This document shows, piece after piece, positions 1 to 11,276 of a stretch of DNA of 64,000 bases; the stretch's first letter is position 1, and the number at the start of each line of letters is the position of its first letter. The notes below the pieces were generated by a model, which was given only the letters and a program-made list of their open reading frames with translations, was not told the DNA's origin and made no database searches. The stretch spans positions 100,480,999-100,544,998 of the forward strand of contig NC_080166.1 in NCBI RefSeq assembly GCF_950295315.1, in the 5' to 3' direction. Origin of the DNA: Erinaceus europaeus (lineage: Eukaryota > Chordata > Mammalia > Eulipotyphla > Erinaceidae). The position numbers and the translations under genes are program-made.

Positions 1-185
1 CCACCCAAAGACTGTGTCCCATCCCATCCTCTCTCCTCCTCCCCTAGTGAAGCCAAACTTTCACCTTTACCCTCCACCCAGAGATTTTTACTTTGGTGCT
101 CTACTCCAAAAAATGTTTATTTCTTAACATATTCTTTGACACCAGAGTACTGGCTTGGACTCAGTATTATGCCTCCAACTTTTCT
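1..185 (-). mobile_element. Degraded L1 3'-UTR fragment
   Basis: The wording 'cccagagatttttactttggtg' (in parts) with a C-rich stretch before it resembles the antisense of the L1 3' end seen better preserved near 34,060-34,110. It runs off the window start, so its extent is unknown. The assignment rests on this short similarity only. Confidence 0.45.
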
Positions 186-194
186 CAGTGGTCA

Positions 195-400
195 TTTGTT
201 CCTTTCCTTTATTCTGAAAGAGACAGAAAGAAATACAGAAAGAAATACAGTAGGAGAGAGACATAGATAAGAGTTACCTATAGCACTGCTTCATATTCAT
301 GAAGCTTTTGCCTGCAGGTGGTAGTTGAGGTTTGAATCTGGTTCACACATATGTTAACATCTGCACTCTTATCACTGGATATCTGCCTCCAATACTAGGT
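195..400 (-). mobile_element. SINE, type B, antisense, diverged
   Basis: A GA-rich stretch (antisense of the CT-rich SINE body) is followed by a 'gcctgcaggtgg' core and a decayed antisense tRNA-like head ending near 'atctgcctcc'. Order and spacing match the other antisense type B copies. It is old. Confidence 0.6.
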
Positions 401-449
401 AATGGCATGACTATTTAACCAAATATTCTGCAGTAAGTTTAAAAGGAAA

Positions 450-575
450 CAGGCCGGGTGGTGGTGCACCTGTCTGGAGCCCCCAGTCCCCACCTGCAGG
501 GGGAAAGCTTTGCAAGTGGTGAAGCAGTGCTGCCGGTGCCTCTCTGTCTCTCTCCCTTTCTATCACTCTTGAGAC
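450..575 (+). mobile_element. SINE, type B, plus strand, internally deleted
   Basis: It starts 'ggccgggtggtggtgcacctg', the type B head. The usual B-box region is missing, so the head joins directly to the 'ccccacctgcaggggg' core and the CT-rich body. The internal deletion distinguishes it from the copy at 14,253. Confidence 0.8.
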
Positions 576-662
576 AAAGAGAAAGATACAGTGAGAGAGA
601 GAGAGAGACTAGAGCACTACTCAGCTGAGGCTCGGCAGTCACAGGTTCAGTCCCGATGCAAA
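571..662 (-). mobile_element. SINE fragment, type C, antisense
   Basis: A GA run, then 'agagcactactcagct' and 'caggttcagtcccgatgcaaag', matches the antisense of type C (compare 7,610-7,727) with changes and a deletion. It abuts the type B copy in opposite orientation. Confidence 0.55.
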
Positions 663-1702
663 GGGATTTTTTATTATTTATTTAAGAAAGGAGACATCAA
701 CAAAACCGTAGGATAGGAGGGGTACAACTCCACACAGTTCCCACCACCTGATCCCCATATCCCATCCCCTCCCTGGATAGCTTTCCCATTCTCTATCCCT
801 CTGGGTCCTTGTGGGTTGCAGAAGGTGGAAGGTCTGGCTTCTGTAATTGCTTCCCCACTGAATATGGGCATTGACTGGTCAATCCATACTCCCGGTCTGC
901 CTTCTCTATCCCTAGTAGGGTGGGTCTCTGGGGAAGTGGAGCTCCAGTACACATTGGTGGGGTCTTCAGTCCAGGGAAGTCTGGTAGGAATCATGCTGGC
1001 ATCAGGAACATGGTGGCTGAAAAGAGAGTTAACATACAAAGCCAAACAAATTGTTGAACAATTGTGGACCTAAAGGCTGGAATAGTGCAGATGAAGTGTT
1101 GGGGGGGTACTCACTGCAGACTATTGTGTACTTTTGCTTTCAGGTATATATTTTGCCCTAGTTTATGGATATGTGTGAACATATGCTTTATCTCAGGGGA
1201 CCTGGTCTATATCTAGGTTTTGGGACTTTGTTAGGAAGTGAACCACCTGGAAAGGAATTAGAGAATACTATGAAGGGAAAGGTCTCACCCGAGGAATGAA
1301 GCTGAAGGGTTGTCATTCCACACCTGAAGTCTCTGGACACAGTCTGAGGTGGAGCATGTTGAGGTGGCACTTGTTGCATTGATTAGGTTGTGATCGGCGG
1401 ATGCAGTATTTTTTGATATGAATTGAGAGAAGCATGGAGGAAAGTGGGACCCACCCTAAGGTTCCAGATCTGGGGGAAATATGGCTGTATAGTGGAAATG
1501 TGAGGTTCCTGCTGTCTTAGGGTTCAAGAAGACAATGTATAGTTATTGTTATCATCACATTATTTGGTAATTGGGTTAACTTTGAAAAATCCCTTTGTTA
1601 GGGTTTGCTGTATAATACCCGGTATCTTATATATAGCAGTACCAACAGTTGCTTCTGTTCTACCTGGTCTCGGCTTTTGAAAGAGTCCACATATCAAAGC
1701 CG
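663..1702 (-). mobile_element. L1 3' end, long 3'-UTR family, 5'-truncated
   Basis: Read on the minus strand this is about 1.0 kb of the long L1 3' UTR, ending in an A-rich tail (the T/A-rich stretch at about 666-685). It aligns by eye through its length with the copy at 37,895-38,877, and its far end (1,600-1,700) matches the part that is inverted in that copy (39,570-39,660 reverse-complemented). This copy therefore gives the uninverted order. Open frames of 123 codons (674-1045) and 63 codons (1188-1379) lie in the sense direction. I could not define a target-site duplication. Confidence 0.8.
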
Positions 1703-1749
1703 AATAAAAAGGAACCTAGTATCTCCCAATTGTTAAAAGAGAAAATGAT

Positions 1750-2098
1750 TCTTATTCGTAAGTGTTATCCTACTGCTTTTGCTATACTTTATTGTCTGGA
1801 AATTAGATATTAAATCCACACAACATAATAGAATTAAGTTCCATTTCGTGAAGTGAGATACCTCAAATACCTTGTGATTATACTTGGAAGACCACCACAT
1901 GTACTTTTCTAAATAATCTATCCATCTTTTTATTTTAGATGTTTATTATCAGCAATAAACATTTTGTCACTATGAATAAAATGTACACATTTTGAAAAGG
2001 CATGGTTTTCCCATCCGATACTACAAGGGCTTAAATTAGCTTAGATTTAGGACGGCCCTGGTTATGTTTTAGTCCTTGGGTTGACCCCTAAGTAGTAC
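1750..2098. other. No gene or clear repeat seen
   Basis: AT-rich sequence of ordinary complexity. I see no recognisable element. Confidence 0.5.
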
Positions 2099-2099
2099 T

Positions 2100-2111
2100 T
2101 TTTTTTTAAAC

Positions 2112-2157
<46 letters not shown>

Positions 2158-2348
2158 CTTTTTTGGATAGAGACAGATAGAAATTGAGAGGGAAGGGGGT
2201 GAAAGAGAGGGGAGAGACAGAGAGACACCTGTGGTACTGCTTCACCACTTACAAAGCTTTCCCCGGTAGGTGGGGACTGGGGGCTCGAACCCAAGTTCTT
2301 GTGCACTGTAATGTGTGTGTTTAATCAGGTGTGCCATCACCCAGCCCC
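2100..2348 (-). mobile_element. SINE, type B, antisense, with ATT tail repeat
   Basis: Poly-T and an expanded (TTA)n run at about 2,115-2,157 are the antisense tail. These are followed by a GA-rich body, 'ggtggggactgggggctcgaac' (B box antisense, in parts) and the antisense head ending 'cacccagcccc'. The tail has evolved into a microsatellite of about 14 units. Confidence 0.88.
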
Positions 2349-3928
2349 TCATTAATACTTTCCATCCACACAACTAAGATTAGGCAGTATAAGGTATATA
2401 GCTATTTCAGGTCTTTCATTTTCTTTCTATGCCCTGTGCATAATGTCCCCAAGCGTGTCTCAGCCATGACTTCTCTTTTCCCACCTCAGCTTTTCAAAAC
2501 ATCAGCTTTAAAAGCAGTAGATCATTATTCCTGGTTTTGCTGCACCAAAGCTGCCATTAATTATCTGCATAATCAGACAACTCATTTAACATCTAGTGCT
2601 ACCTGAAGTGCTTATGCTACTTTTATGTTTTAGAAATGTAAGCACTGAAGGAATGAGAGCCTACTGTTCATTCCATCTTGAAGAAAGCATTCAAGACTAA
2701 TAAGGACACAGACATAGCATTCAAATAAACTCTGATGACCAGATTTTGTCTCGGTTGTGACTATTTTTCATTCTGCATAATGTTGACTATTGTTTACATT
2801 TTTGTGCTACACTCAGATGTTTATAAAAAAGGGGAAAAATCTAACATGATTGGATTTGTTCTATCTGTAACTTCTTAGACTTTCTGTGGGTAGCTGTGCT
2901 CTGTTTGACACAAAAGACCAACTAATGCTTTTTTTAATGGTTGAGTAAGGCTGAAAGTATTCACATCAATTTCCTATTGCCACAAAATGATCTGGGTCAT
3001 GACAATCTCCCAGCCAAGTTACTAGACCATTACTAAACTATCATTGCATAAGGATAAGTTAGCGAGTTTGACCTTTTAAACCAAACCGCAAAATGTTCTT
3101 TTGATTAAAGTCTCCAACAGTCCCCTGAGATCCCAGTGCTGAATGTTAGGGATTTAACACAACACTGAGATCTTGGCAGATAAATGTACCTTAACTCATA
3201 AGCCTTTCAATTCACACATAGCTTCAAATTCCCTTGCTCTATAGAATTACCATTCTGTGCTTAGCCTTATTTTGAAGTCAGTTGTATTCGTTTCCAGGGT
3301 GAAGACTCATGACCAGGAAGCCAATTTAACCCAAACAAGTATGAGCTGTATTCTTTTGGAGAAAATGAGCTTTTTAAAGATAAATACTCTAATTTGCCTT
3401 ATCAACTCGCATTTGTGGATAAATTCCGAACACTTGAATATTTTTCTAATTTTCCCCTTTTATCCCTCTTGCCTACCCAGAATTTTCTCCCATTCTTAAT
3501 CCCTAATCATGTACATGGAAAATAGTTCAGTAAATCTTTCATTATTCTAATTTTTTATTTCACACTGCTGCACCTGATATTTATTTCTAATCTGGCCCAC
3601 ACATTTTTGTTCACATTTTGTACATTGCTGTCTGTACTATAAAGTTAACTCATACTTTGTTTAAAAGAAAAGTGGCTTTGCTGTTCACACATATAAAATT
3701 CTTCATTTTCCTATCTTTATGATTCTTGGACTAGAAAATGCTAGAGAACTAGAAAATATTCATAGACTTTTTGTTTACTTATGGTGGGCTCTGGAAAAAT
3801 GCCAGTGTAAGCAGTTCCTAAAATTCATGTACAAATTTGACTTCCCCCAAAATTTTCACTTCCACTGATTGAACAATATCCCTTCAAAAAACAAATAAAC
3901 AAAAACAACTACAGTTATCCCCCTCTCA
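2349..3928. other. No gene or clear repeat seen
   Basis: About 1.6 kb of AT-rich sequence. Two short open frames (91 codons from 2,331 and 80 codons from 3,257) have no recognisable domain or codon pattern, and the first begins inside the SINE. I treat them as chance. Confidence 0.5.
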
Positions 3929-4095
3929 TTTTTTTTATAATTGACAGTAGTGTTAATGCTGGAGCTCAGTGACTACACAATGAATCCACCACTCACAATG
4001 GCCTTTTCTTTTTCTTTCTCTATTTATTTTTTATTTCTTTTATTTGATATGGCAGAGAGAAATTGAGAGAAGAGGTGGAGCTAGAGAGGAAAACG
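3929..4095 (-). mobile_element. SINE tail portion, antisense
   Basis: Poly-T, then the antisense of the extended SINE tail ('ctcagtgactacacaatgaa', compare 32,540-32,570) and a GA-rich body. It is cut off by the next SINE before the tRNA-like head. Confidence 0.6.
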
Positions 4096-4340
4096 AGGTT
4101 GGTTGGTGGTGTACCTGGTTGAGCACACATGTTAACATGAGGAAGGACTCCACCTGCTTGGGGGGAGCTTCATGAGCTTTACAGGTGGTATGCAGGGGTC
4201 TCTCTCTTTCACTCTCCCTTTCTAACTACCCCTGCTCACTCATTTTCTCTCTGTTTTATCTAATAGTAAAAGTAAAGGGCGGGGGAGTAAAAATGTTAGT
4301 TGAGGTGTTGAGGCCCAGCAATAACCTTGGTGGCAATAAA
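4094..4340 (+). mobile_element. SINE, type B, plus, with extended tail
   Basis: The head 'ttggtggtgtacctggttgag', the core 'ccacctgcttgggggg' and a CT-rich body run to about 4,260. At 4,311-4,340 lies a piece of the extended tail module ('ggcccagcaataacc'). Boundaries are approximate. Confidence 0.65.
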
Positions 4341-4344
4341 GAGT

Positions 4345-4506
4345 ATATTAATTTTGAAAAATGAACAGAGAAAGAGATACCTTCAGAGCTGTTCCACTGC
4401 TCCTGAAGCTTCCCCCATGCCGATGGAACTGAGGACTTACTTGAACCTAGGTCCTTGAGTATGGTAATTGTGTATACTCTTATCAGATGTACCACCACAA
4501 GAGCAC
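4345..4506 (-). mobile_element. SINE, type B-like, antisense, diverged
   Basis: It contains antisense core and head landmarks, 'ttgaacctaggtccttgagt' and 'cttatcagatgtaccaccac', with many substitutions. It is head-to-tail with the previous SINE in inverted orientation. Confidence 0.6.
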
Positions 4507-5585
4507 TTCTTATGAGAGTTGGATAATTTGGAAGTTGATGAGTGTAAAGAGAAAGATATAAAGAGAGATAAGATAGCAAGCTGCATAGTTCCTCTTGATG
4601 TTCTTCCTCTCAGTAAGGTAGAAATCAAGGTACTATATTATGATCAAAAGGAAGGTGGGTGGTTAAGCATGGTGGGAAAACAAAGTTAAAAGGTCTTCTG
4701 TGAGAAGTAAACTATGAAATCAGCTGGGAAAAAAAAACAAAGGTTACAAAAGATGAATGAAGAGACAGATGAATTTCGTCAGGAACAAGCTATATTGGGT
4801 CAGGTTTTTTAAAAAATGCCCATTTATATTCTCTAGTAAATTAAAATACAGAACTAGATATGAGCTGGTCCTGAGTATTGACAAAATAGAAAGGGGAATG
4901 TGATTCATATTTAGGATAAAGAAATGTTGATTATTGCCTGGATGTACCACTGATTCTTTTTTTTTTTTTTTACATCTGATTATTTAAATAATAGAGAGAC
5001 AGTAGCTTGTCTATCTTTTTAGAGGTTGGGATGTGGACACAGATAATAACAAATCTGAGCAGATCTCATATCACAATAAGAATATGTGCCAAAATCAAAT
5101 AATGGCAAAAGCAAACAGGCTTCTATACATGTAACTTTGCTATTACCTATTCCTGTTAACCCTCTTAAATTTTTTGGCTATAATGCACATTTTTGTGGCA
5201 TTACTAGTTTCATTTGTGTGGTTCCTCATGAGTCACTACTTTTAATAGTGCTGATAATTTGTTTTTACTGTACCTTTAATGCATAATATTTGCAACACCT
5301 TAATTACTACAATTTGTAAGTGGACAAAGCCATTCAGTATAATATATTATCATAAATAAGTAAATATTACAAAATAAGTGTTACTTTCATGGATATTTGA
5401 TTTTTGATAAGACTGGAGGTTCTGAGCACAGGGAGGCTTTCATGTATAAAGTTATTTTTTGTAGTTTAAATGTAATTTCAAATTTAACCAACAGAAGTCA
5501 TTTTTATTTTCTGTATTTTATTATTTCCTCCCTCTGTATTTTATTATTTCCTCCCTCCATGAGACCACTACTATCTTGCAGATTT
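4507..5585. other. No gene or clear repeat seen
   Basis: AT-rich sequence with a poly-T at about 4,958-4,971. The tandem phrase 'tgtattttattatttcctcc' is repeated near 5,512-5,555, a local duplication of about 21 bp. No recognisable coding sequence. Confidence 0.5.
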
Positions 5586-5587
5586 CC

Positions 5588-5809
5588 TTTTTTTAAAAAA
5601 AATTTGTTATTGGATAGAGAGAGAGAGAAATTGAGAGAGAAGGGGGAGATAGAGAGGAAGAGGGACAGAGAGACACCTGCAGACCTGCTTCACTGCCTGT
5701 GATGTGACTCCCCTGCAGGTGGGGAGCCCGGGACTCGAACCAGGATTCTAACTGCTCCTTGCGCTTTGTGCCAAGTGCGCTTAACCTACTGCGCTACTGC
5801 TCGACTCCC
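5588..5809 (-). mobile_element. SINE, type A, antisense
   Basis: The T-rich tail is followed by 'ggatagagagagagagaaat' and the core 'cctgcagacctgcttcactg'. Then come 'gactcgaaccagg' (antisense B box) and the head, ending 'cgactccc'. Little decayed over the head, so moderately young. Confidence 0.9.
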
Positions 5810-5814
5810 CCACC

Positions 5815-5990
5815 CCTTTTTTTAAGATAGAGGTTGAGTAACAGAGAGAGGGAGAAGCAGAAAGAGAAAGAGAGACACACAGCTACAGAACTTCTGAGCT
5901 GCCCCTTTTGCATAATTCTTCATGTGTTGCCTGGGGAGTGATACCTTGGTCTGTGCACTTAACAAGTTGTGATAGTCAGGTGAGTTATCT
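5815..5990 (-). mobile_element. SINE, antisense, strongly diverged
   Basis: A poly-T, a GA-rich body and a decayed antisense head ('gtgcacttaacaagttgtga') follow directly on the previous SINE. Assigned by order of modules rather than close identity. Confidence 0.5.
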
Positions 5991-6002
5991 CATTCCTTTT
6001 AT

Positions 6003-6304
6003 ATTTTTTCCCATTGAGGATGAGAGATAGGGCAGAAAAGACACTATAGCACTGTCCCATCACTCTGAAACTTCTCCTTTGCATGGTGCTCCCATGTAGT
6101 GGCAGGGGAAGAGAACCTAAGGCCTGCCTAGTGGGGGTTGAATTATTGTCTGGAAAACTGGGAAATGTTATGCATGTGCAAACTATTGTGTTTTGCTATC
6201 AACTGTAAACCATTAATCCCACGATAAAGAAATTAAAAAAAAAAGAACCCATGTCCTCATACATGATGAAATACATGCTCTAACTGGTGAGCCATCTCCC
6301 GGCC
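6003..6304 (-). mobile_element. Diverged SINE, antisense, split by an L1 tail
   Basis: The antisense SINE landmarks lie on both sides of an inserted L1 tail. The left part carries 'ggggaagagaacctaaggc'; the right part carries 'aacccatgtcctcatacatg' and 'gagccatctcccggcctc'. The SINE therefore predates the L1 insertion. Confidence 0.6.
6131..6244 (+). mobile_element. L1 3' tail, short AATAAAG-type family
   Basis: Starts near 'gtgggggttgaattattg', passes 'gggaaatgttatgcatg' and ends with a 'gataaagaaa' poly-A signal variant plus poly-A. Its twin at 23,345-23,480 has the same order and an intact AATAAAG. It is inserted into a SINE. Confidence 0.75.
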
Positions 6305-7592
6305 TCAGTAAGTAAGTGATTTTTATAATTCTGGATCAACATGGAAAAAGAAAACAGTGTACTGAATGTTTAATTTGATAATTCTTTGCATTTATATGGT
6401 GCTTCATACAGTGTAAATTTCATTGTTTATGAAGATAGTAAATATGAATCCAAGTTGGTCATCATTTTATCCTGTCAAATTTTTCTAAAAAAATCAAGCC
6501 CACATCTATGTATTTCCATTGCATCCATTCTCTACTTCAGCTCAGTTCTTTTTTCTTCTCTGACGACTTCCAGAGGATGAATCACAATGTGCTCAGGATA
6601 TATTACTGTGTCATAACACACCCAAGATTCTTATTTTATTTTTTAAGACTTACACTACTTGAATAGTGATTTGCAAGCTCTAAGACCAATAAGAAACGAA
6701 CTACACTCAATTTTTCCCTTACACAATTTCACCATGCCTCTTTTTTCATCTCTTTAAGATGAGAACTATGTTGGAATAAAGCAAGAACCATTAATCACAG
6801 AAGCACAGTGAAAGCATAAGCCTTTTTTCTCAGGGAAACTTATTTGGGTCATCCCATCTGATCTCTTCTTATCATTAGAAATAGTGATTTCACTTGTGGT
6901 AACTGATGGAATATTTCTCCTGCACTATATTCTAAGCAGTGCTCCAGTTCGGCACTATTCTTAGCAATTCAGTCTTTCTGAGAGGCACACTGTCAGCTCG
7001 AATGCAAACAATCTTTCCTGATAAGCCAAATTTGCAACATTATTTCTCTTATTCTGTCCCCCAAATTTTGAGATCAATAACATTTCCCCATTATGAGTTT
7101 ATTTTCTTTCAGTCTAGATACAGCCAGCCAGAGTTTTCCTTCCAACGTGCACAGTAATATTAAAATGCAAAAAACAAAAGACAAAACAAAACAAACACCT
7201 TTATGTCAGATTTTCCTTAACTATGTAATTAATTCTAACTGCAGATGTTCTAGGGTTGCATTGATTAAAGCAAACTTTTAACAGGCATAGTTAAAGCCAA
7301 CAGAGAAGTAGTAAACTTTAAAATAAATCTAACCTGAGTCCTTATCCTGCCCTGCTCCATCCATATGGAGCTATGTCTGAACTCAGTGAATGTGTTAGTT
7401 TTCTCAAGTTTGAAAACAAACAGAAAAAAAAAATTGAATATACCTATAGTGTTTCAGTGTTGATTAGATAGATCTGACATATTCATAATGTTTTTGTATT
7501 TTTGTAATGAATGAACATTTAGATTATTTATATATATACATTATATTATATATCAAATATGTAGTATGCATTATGTTTTTATATCACAATAT
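6305..7592. other. No gene or clear repeat seen
   Basis: About 1.3 kb of AT-rich sequence. Short open frames at 6,386-6,580 and 6,939-7,281 show no domain. TA-rich simple sequence lies at 7,528-7,560 and 7,600-7,622. Confidence 0.5.
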
Positions 7593-7744
7593 TATAGGAT
7601 TTATAAATAAATATATATATGTATTTACCAGAGCATTGCTCAGCTCTGGCTTATGGTGGTGTGGGGGATTGAACCTGGGACTTTAGAGCTTCAGGCATGA
7701 GAGTCTCTTTGCATAATCATTATGCTATATAGGATTTATAAATA
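7593..7744 (-). mobile_element. SINE, type C, antisense, with 17-bp target-site duplication
   Basis: The body at 7,610-7,727 reads on the minus strand as the type C SINE (head with 'cataatgattatgcaaagag', then 'ggttcaatcccc'). It is flanked by perfect direct repeats 'tataggatttataaata' at 7,593-7,609 and 7,728-7,744. The perfect duplication fits L1-type retroposition and a fairly recent insertion. Confidence 0.9.
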
Positions 7745-7831
7745 TATTAAACACACATAATTAAAAAATTATACTCTCCATCATATCATCAAACATAACT
7801 CAAGATTTATTTGAAACAAGTTTCATTTATT

Positions 7832-8136
7832 ATTTCCAACTTTCTATTTTTGTAATTTTTTTATATTTATTTTCCCTTTTGTTGCCCTTGTTTTTCATTA
7901 TTGTTGTTGTTATTGATGTCATCGTTGTTAGGACAAGGAGAAACGGAGAGAGGAGAGGGAGACAGAGAGGGGAGAGAAAGATAGACACACAGAGACCTGC
8001 TTCACCGCCTATAAAGCGACCTCCCTGTAGGTGGGGAGCCAAGGGCTGGAACTGGGATCTTACAGGTATCCTTGAGCTTTGTGCCATGTGTTTAACCCAC
8101 TGCACTACTGCAAGACTCTTTTATCTCCAACTTTCT
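7832..8136 (-). mobile_element. SINE, type A, antisense, with target-site duplication
   Basis: The body runs 7,846-8,122 and carries all type A modules: T-rich tail with 'cccttttgttgccctt', GA-rich body, 'agacctgcttcaccgcct', and antisense head. Flanking repeats are 'atttccaactttct' (7,832-7,845) and 'atctccaactttct' (8,123-8,136), 13 of 14 identical. Confidence 0.92.
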
Positions 8137-8194
8137 GTTGGTAAGAAGTCTGGGCTGTTAAAGCTGAATTCTCTGCTCAGTTGTATAAGGATGA

Positions 8195-8489
8195 TTTTTT
8201 TTTTTTCATGGAGAGGAGGTCTTATGCATGCATAATCTCACCATGCACAGACTTATTTATTTGTTATTGAGACAGAGAGAGAGAGAGAGAGAGATTTATC
8301 TGTTATTGAGAGAGAGAGAGAGACTTATTTATTTGTTGTTGAGAAAGAGAGAGAGGTATTTAAGAATAAAGTCACTATTGCCCTAGAGCTTGGCCCAGTT
8401 TTATGGTACTTCCAAGTGGTGCTGGGATTCAAACCTGGTCAGTGTGCCTAACAGAACATACCCTTTCCCCATGAGCTATCTCTTCAATG
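8195..8489 (-). mobile_element. SINE, antisense, with internally triplicated segment
   Basis: The body contains three successive imperfect copies of a 'ttatttgttattgagaca'-like phrase with its GA run (8,250-8,355). A decayed antisense head with 'gggattcaaacctgg' follows. The triplication is probably slippage or unequal exchange in the GA-rich body. Confidence 0.6.
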
Positions 8490-8985
8490 CTTAGCTGAAT
8501 ATATATCTAATTTCTTTGTGGAATTGAAGATGCTGTGCTGAGTGCTTACTAGCTAAGAGACACTGCTTTGAGAACATGTTAGACATTAATCATTTATCTT
8601 CAGAGATGAAATTAACTGCTCCAGCTACTAAAGAATTGTATGATTAGTGTTGAACTCAGTTCTCTGAAGTGCAGGATATTTACTTATATCCACTTAGTTA
8701 TTTTTTCCATAGGCATCAAGTTGAGAGTGGATCTTTGTATTAACATGTTAGTATATCTGTCTTGAACTTCTTGAAACCCAACCTTGCTAATAATTTAGTA
8801 GGAATATTTAGAATTACTGGCTTGTTTTTCTGAGTCATTTCAAACAAAGAAAAGCTTAGGAGTCTATTATTACAAAAATGTTTCCATCAACAGGGGCCAA
8901 AAAAAAAAATTCTTATTGGTATACCTTTCCATAGTCTAAGAGATGAACAGTTTTTTTTTTCTTTTTTGTGAAAATTTCAAAGAAG
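8490..8985. other. No gene or clear repeat seen
   Basis: AT-rich sequence without recognisable structure apart from a short A run at 8,900-8,909 and T run at 8,951-8,960. Confidence 0.5.
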
Positions 8986-8987
8986 TA

Positions 8988-9208
8988 AAACTGGGTTAGT
9001 GGCACAACTGGTTGAGTGTCCATATTACAATGCACAAAGACCCAGATTAAGTCCCTGGTCCCCACCTGCAGGGAGAAAGCTTTGTGAGTGGGGTAGCAGT
9101 GTTGCAAGTGTTTCTCTATCTCTCTTCTTCTCTTATCTCCCCTTTCCTTCTTGATTTTTGACTGTCTCTATCCAATAATAAAATAAAGATAATAAAAAAT
9201 TTTAAAGG
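8988..9208 (+). mobile_element. SINE, type B, plus strand
   Basis: Head 'ggcacaactggttgagtgtc', decayed B-box region, core 'ccccacctgcagggagaaag', CT-rich body and AATAAA-rich tail are all present in order. Confidence 0.85.
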
Positions 9209-9209
9209 G

Positions 9210-10190
9210 AAATAAATATTTTTCAAAAAGTAAAGTTATTATTAATTATATAAGACATGATGAGTCCTAGATATTAATTACCATTCCATGGAAATGATAG
9301 TACTGGGAGTGCCAGGAGTCTCAGGTAGTTTCATAAGAGACACTTAAGAACTAATCCTACCAATGTTTCAGATGTCCCCAGCCAAGTCACATGACTCATT
9401 TGTACAGTCAGATTGAATCTTACATAATCTTGCAAAATATAACAGAGGAAATAGAAGAAGGGAAGGGATTAGAGCCAGAGATTTGAAAATATCAGGTGAA
9501 TATGTTTTAAAAGCAAATATCTACATTAAATGATTTTACATTTGGGTGAAATGCAGTCCTCTATAAGTAAAGCTAAACCTGACCTGGCTTTAGTTTTGGA
9601 CTTAGGAATAGTGAGTGAATATAATTATTTTTATATTAAGCTTATTTTAATTGAAGATTTTCTTAAGTAAGCAAAGTTTATAACTAATACACATGGTCTC
9701 TAAGCTCCTTAAGGTTATGCCAGCACTATTGTTGATCTTGTTTTTCTTGCTATTCTCAAGGTGCATTGACCTTTAAAAGCTTCCAATCTGGAAAGAGAGT
9801 GGCCTTGCTCATTTATTTTGAACTGCAAAACAAAGAATCTAAGATAATTGTAGAGCTGGAGTATAGTTCCTTGTCCTTTATACATGAACTATTATATAAT
9901 ACACTTGAATCTAGAAATATAGTTTGAACTGTTTGTGAGCTACAGTCTTCAGATTTAAAGTCTAAATTGTTCATGCAACTTTGAACATAACCTTGATTCA
10001 GTATCTACTGTATATTCTGTGAGCTCTTGAGTCTATCTTCACTGTGTATTGAAGTATTACAACTACATGTGATTCTAAAAATATCCAATCAGATGAGAAG
10101 ACATGTCACACGGAAAATCTGGGATGATAGTTCAGTAATAAAAAAGAGACAAAGAGGGAAAAGAATTAAAGTTTCCATAGTTCAGAAGTT
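9210..10190. other. No gene or clear repeat seen
   Basis: About 1 kb of AT-rich sequence. A 67-codon open frame at 10,027-10,230 ends in the poly-T of the next element and is not convincing. Confidence 0.5.
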
Positions 10191-10193
10191 GTA

Positions 10194-10687
10194 TTTTTTT
10201 TTTTTTTTAGTTTCTAGCTTTTTAAAGTAATGATTTAAAATGATTAGCAAGATTGTAAGATAACGGGTACAATTCCACATAGTTCCCACTACCAGAGTTC
10301 TGTGTCTCATCCCCTCCATTGGGAACTTTCTATTCTTTATCCCTTTCTGGGAGTATGGGTTAAATTCTTTTTTAATTTCTTCTTATTATTTATTTTCCCT
10401 TTTGTTGCCCTTGTTGTTTTGTTGCTATAGTTATTGTTGTTGATGATGTCATCGTTATTGGATAGGACAGAGAAATGGAGAAAGGAGGGAAAGACAGAGA
10501 GGGGGAGAGAAAGACAGACACTTGCAGACCTGAAGACAGACTTGAAGCGGCTCCTTAGCCTCCTTGCGCTTTGTGCCACGTGGGCTTAACCTGCTGCGCT
10601 ACCACCCGACTCCCTATGGGTTAAATTCTTTATGAGATGCAGAAGGTGGAAGGTTTGGCTTATGTCATTGCTTTTCCGCTGGGTAAG
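10194..10687 (-). mobile_element. L1 3'-UTR end (older long family), split by a SINE
   Basis: Poly-T at 10,194-10,208 is followed by the antisense distal module 'gggtacaattccacatagtt' ... 'gggagtatgggttaaattct'. It resumes after the SINE with 'gcagaaggtggaaggtttgg'. The modules match 31,745-31,960, so it is the older long 3'-UTR group. Confidence 0.75.
10354..10630 (-). mobile_element. SINE, type A, antisense, with 16-bp target-site duplication
   Basis: The body at 10,370-10,614 is inserted in the L1 tail. Perfect flanking repeats 'tatgggttaaattctt' lie at 10,354-10,369 and 10,615-10,630. The head region is internally shortened. Confidence 0.92.
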
Positions 10688-11000
10688 AAGTTGTAATTTT
10701 TAAAATATATATTCATATATACTAATAAAAATATATTAATTTCCTTTAGTTGCCCTTTTTTATTGTTGTACTTATTATTGTCATCGTTGTTGGATAGGAC
10801 AGAGAGAAATGGAGAGAATAGGGGAAGACAGAGGGTAGAGAGAGAAAGATAGACACCTGCAGACCTGCTTCACCGCTTGTGAAGCGACTCCCCTGTAGTT
10901 AGGGAGCCAGAACTGGAATGGGGATCCTTACACTGGTCCTTGCGCTTTGCGCCACTTGTGCTTAACCTGTTGTGCTACCCTCTGATTCTCAAGTTGTAAT
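10688..11000 (-). mobile_element. SINE, type A, antisense, with target-site duplication
   Basis: All type A modules are present in antisense. The direct repeats 'aagttgtaat' begin at 10,688 and 10,991. The right repeat is shared with the next SINE, so two insertions used one target site. Confidence 0.88.
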
Positions 11001-11276
11001 TTTTTTATTCATACTGAGGGCTCAGTGCCTGCACAAGGAATCTACTACTGTCAGTGGCAATTTTTTCCTCTCTTTATTTCATAGGAAACAGAAATTGAGA
11101 GGGGTGCGGGAGACAGAGAAGGAGAGAGAAAGCGACTCACCTGTAGTCCTGTTTTACTACCTATGAAATTCTTCCCTAAAGCTGAGAACCAAGGGCTTGA
11201 ATTCAGGCCCTTGCACATGGTAAAGTATGAGCTCAACTGGTGTGCCACTGCCTTCCTCAACCCCCATAAGTTGTAA
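10991..11276 (-). mobile_element. SINE with extended tail, antisense, same target site
   Basis: It starts with T-rich tail and 'ggctcagtgcctgcacaagg' (extended tail module), then a GA-rich body and an antisense head ending near 11,260. A third 'aagttgtaa' at 11,268-11,276 closes the insertion. Confidence 0.8.

Noticed and set aside
663..1702. An LTR or retroviral fragment
   Set aside because: I first suspected an LTR because the sequence recurs as a 0.4-1.1 kb unit. Copies end in poly-A, have short variable target duplications and variable 5' truncation, and one joins directly to ORF2, so it is an L1 3' UTR.
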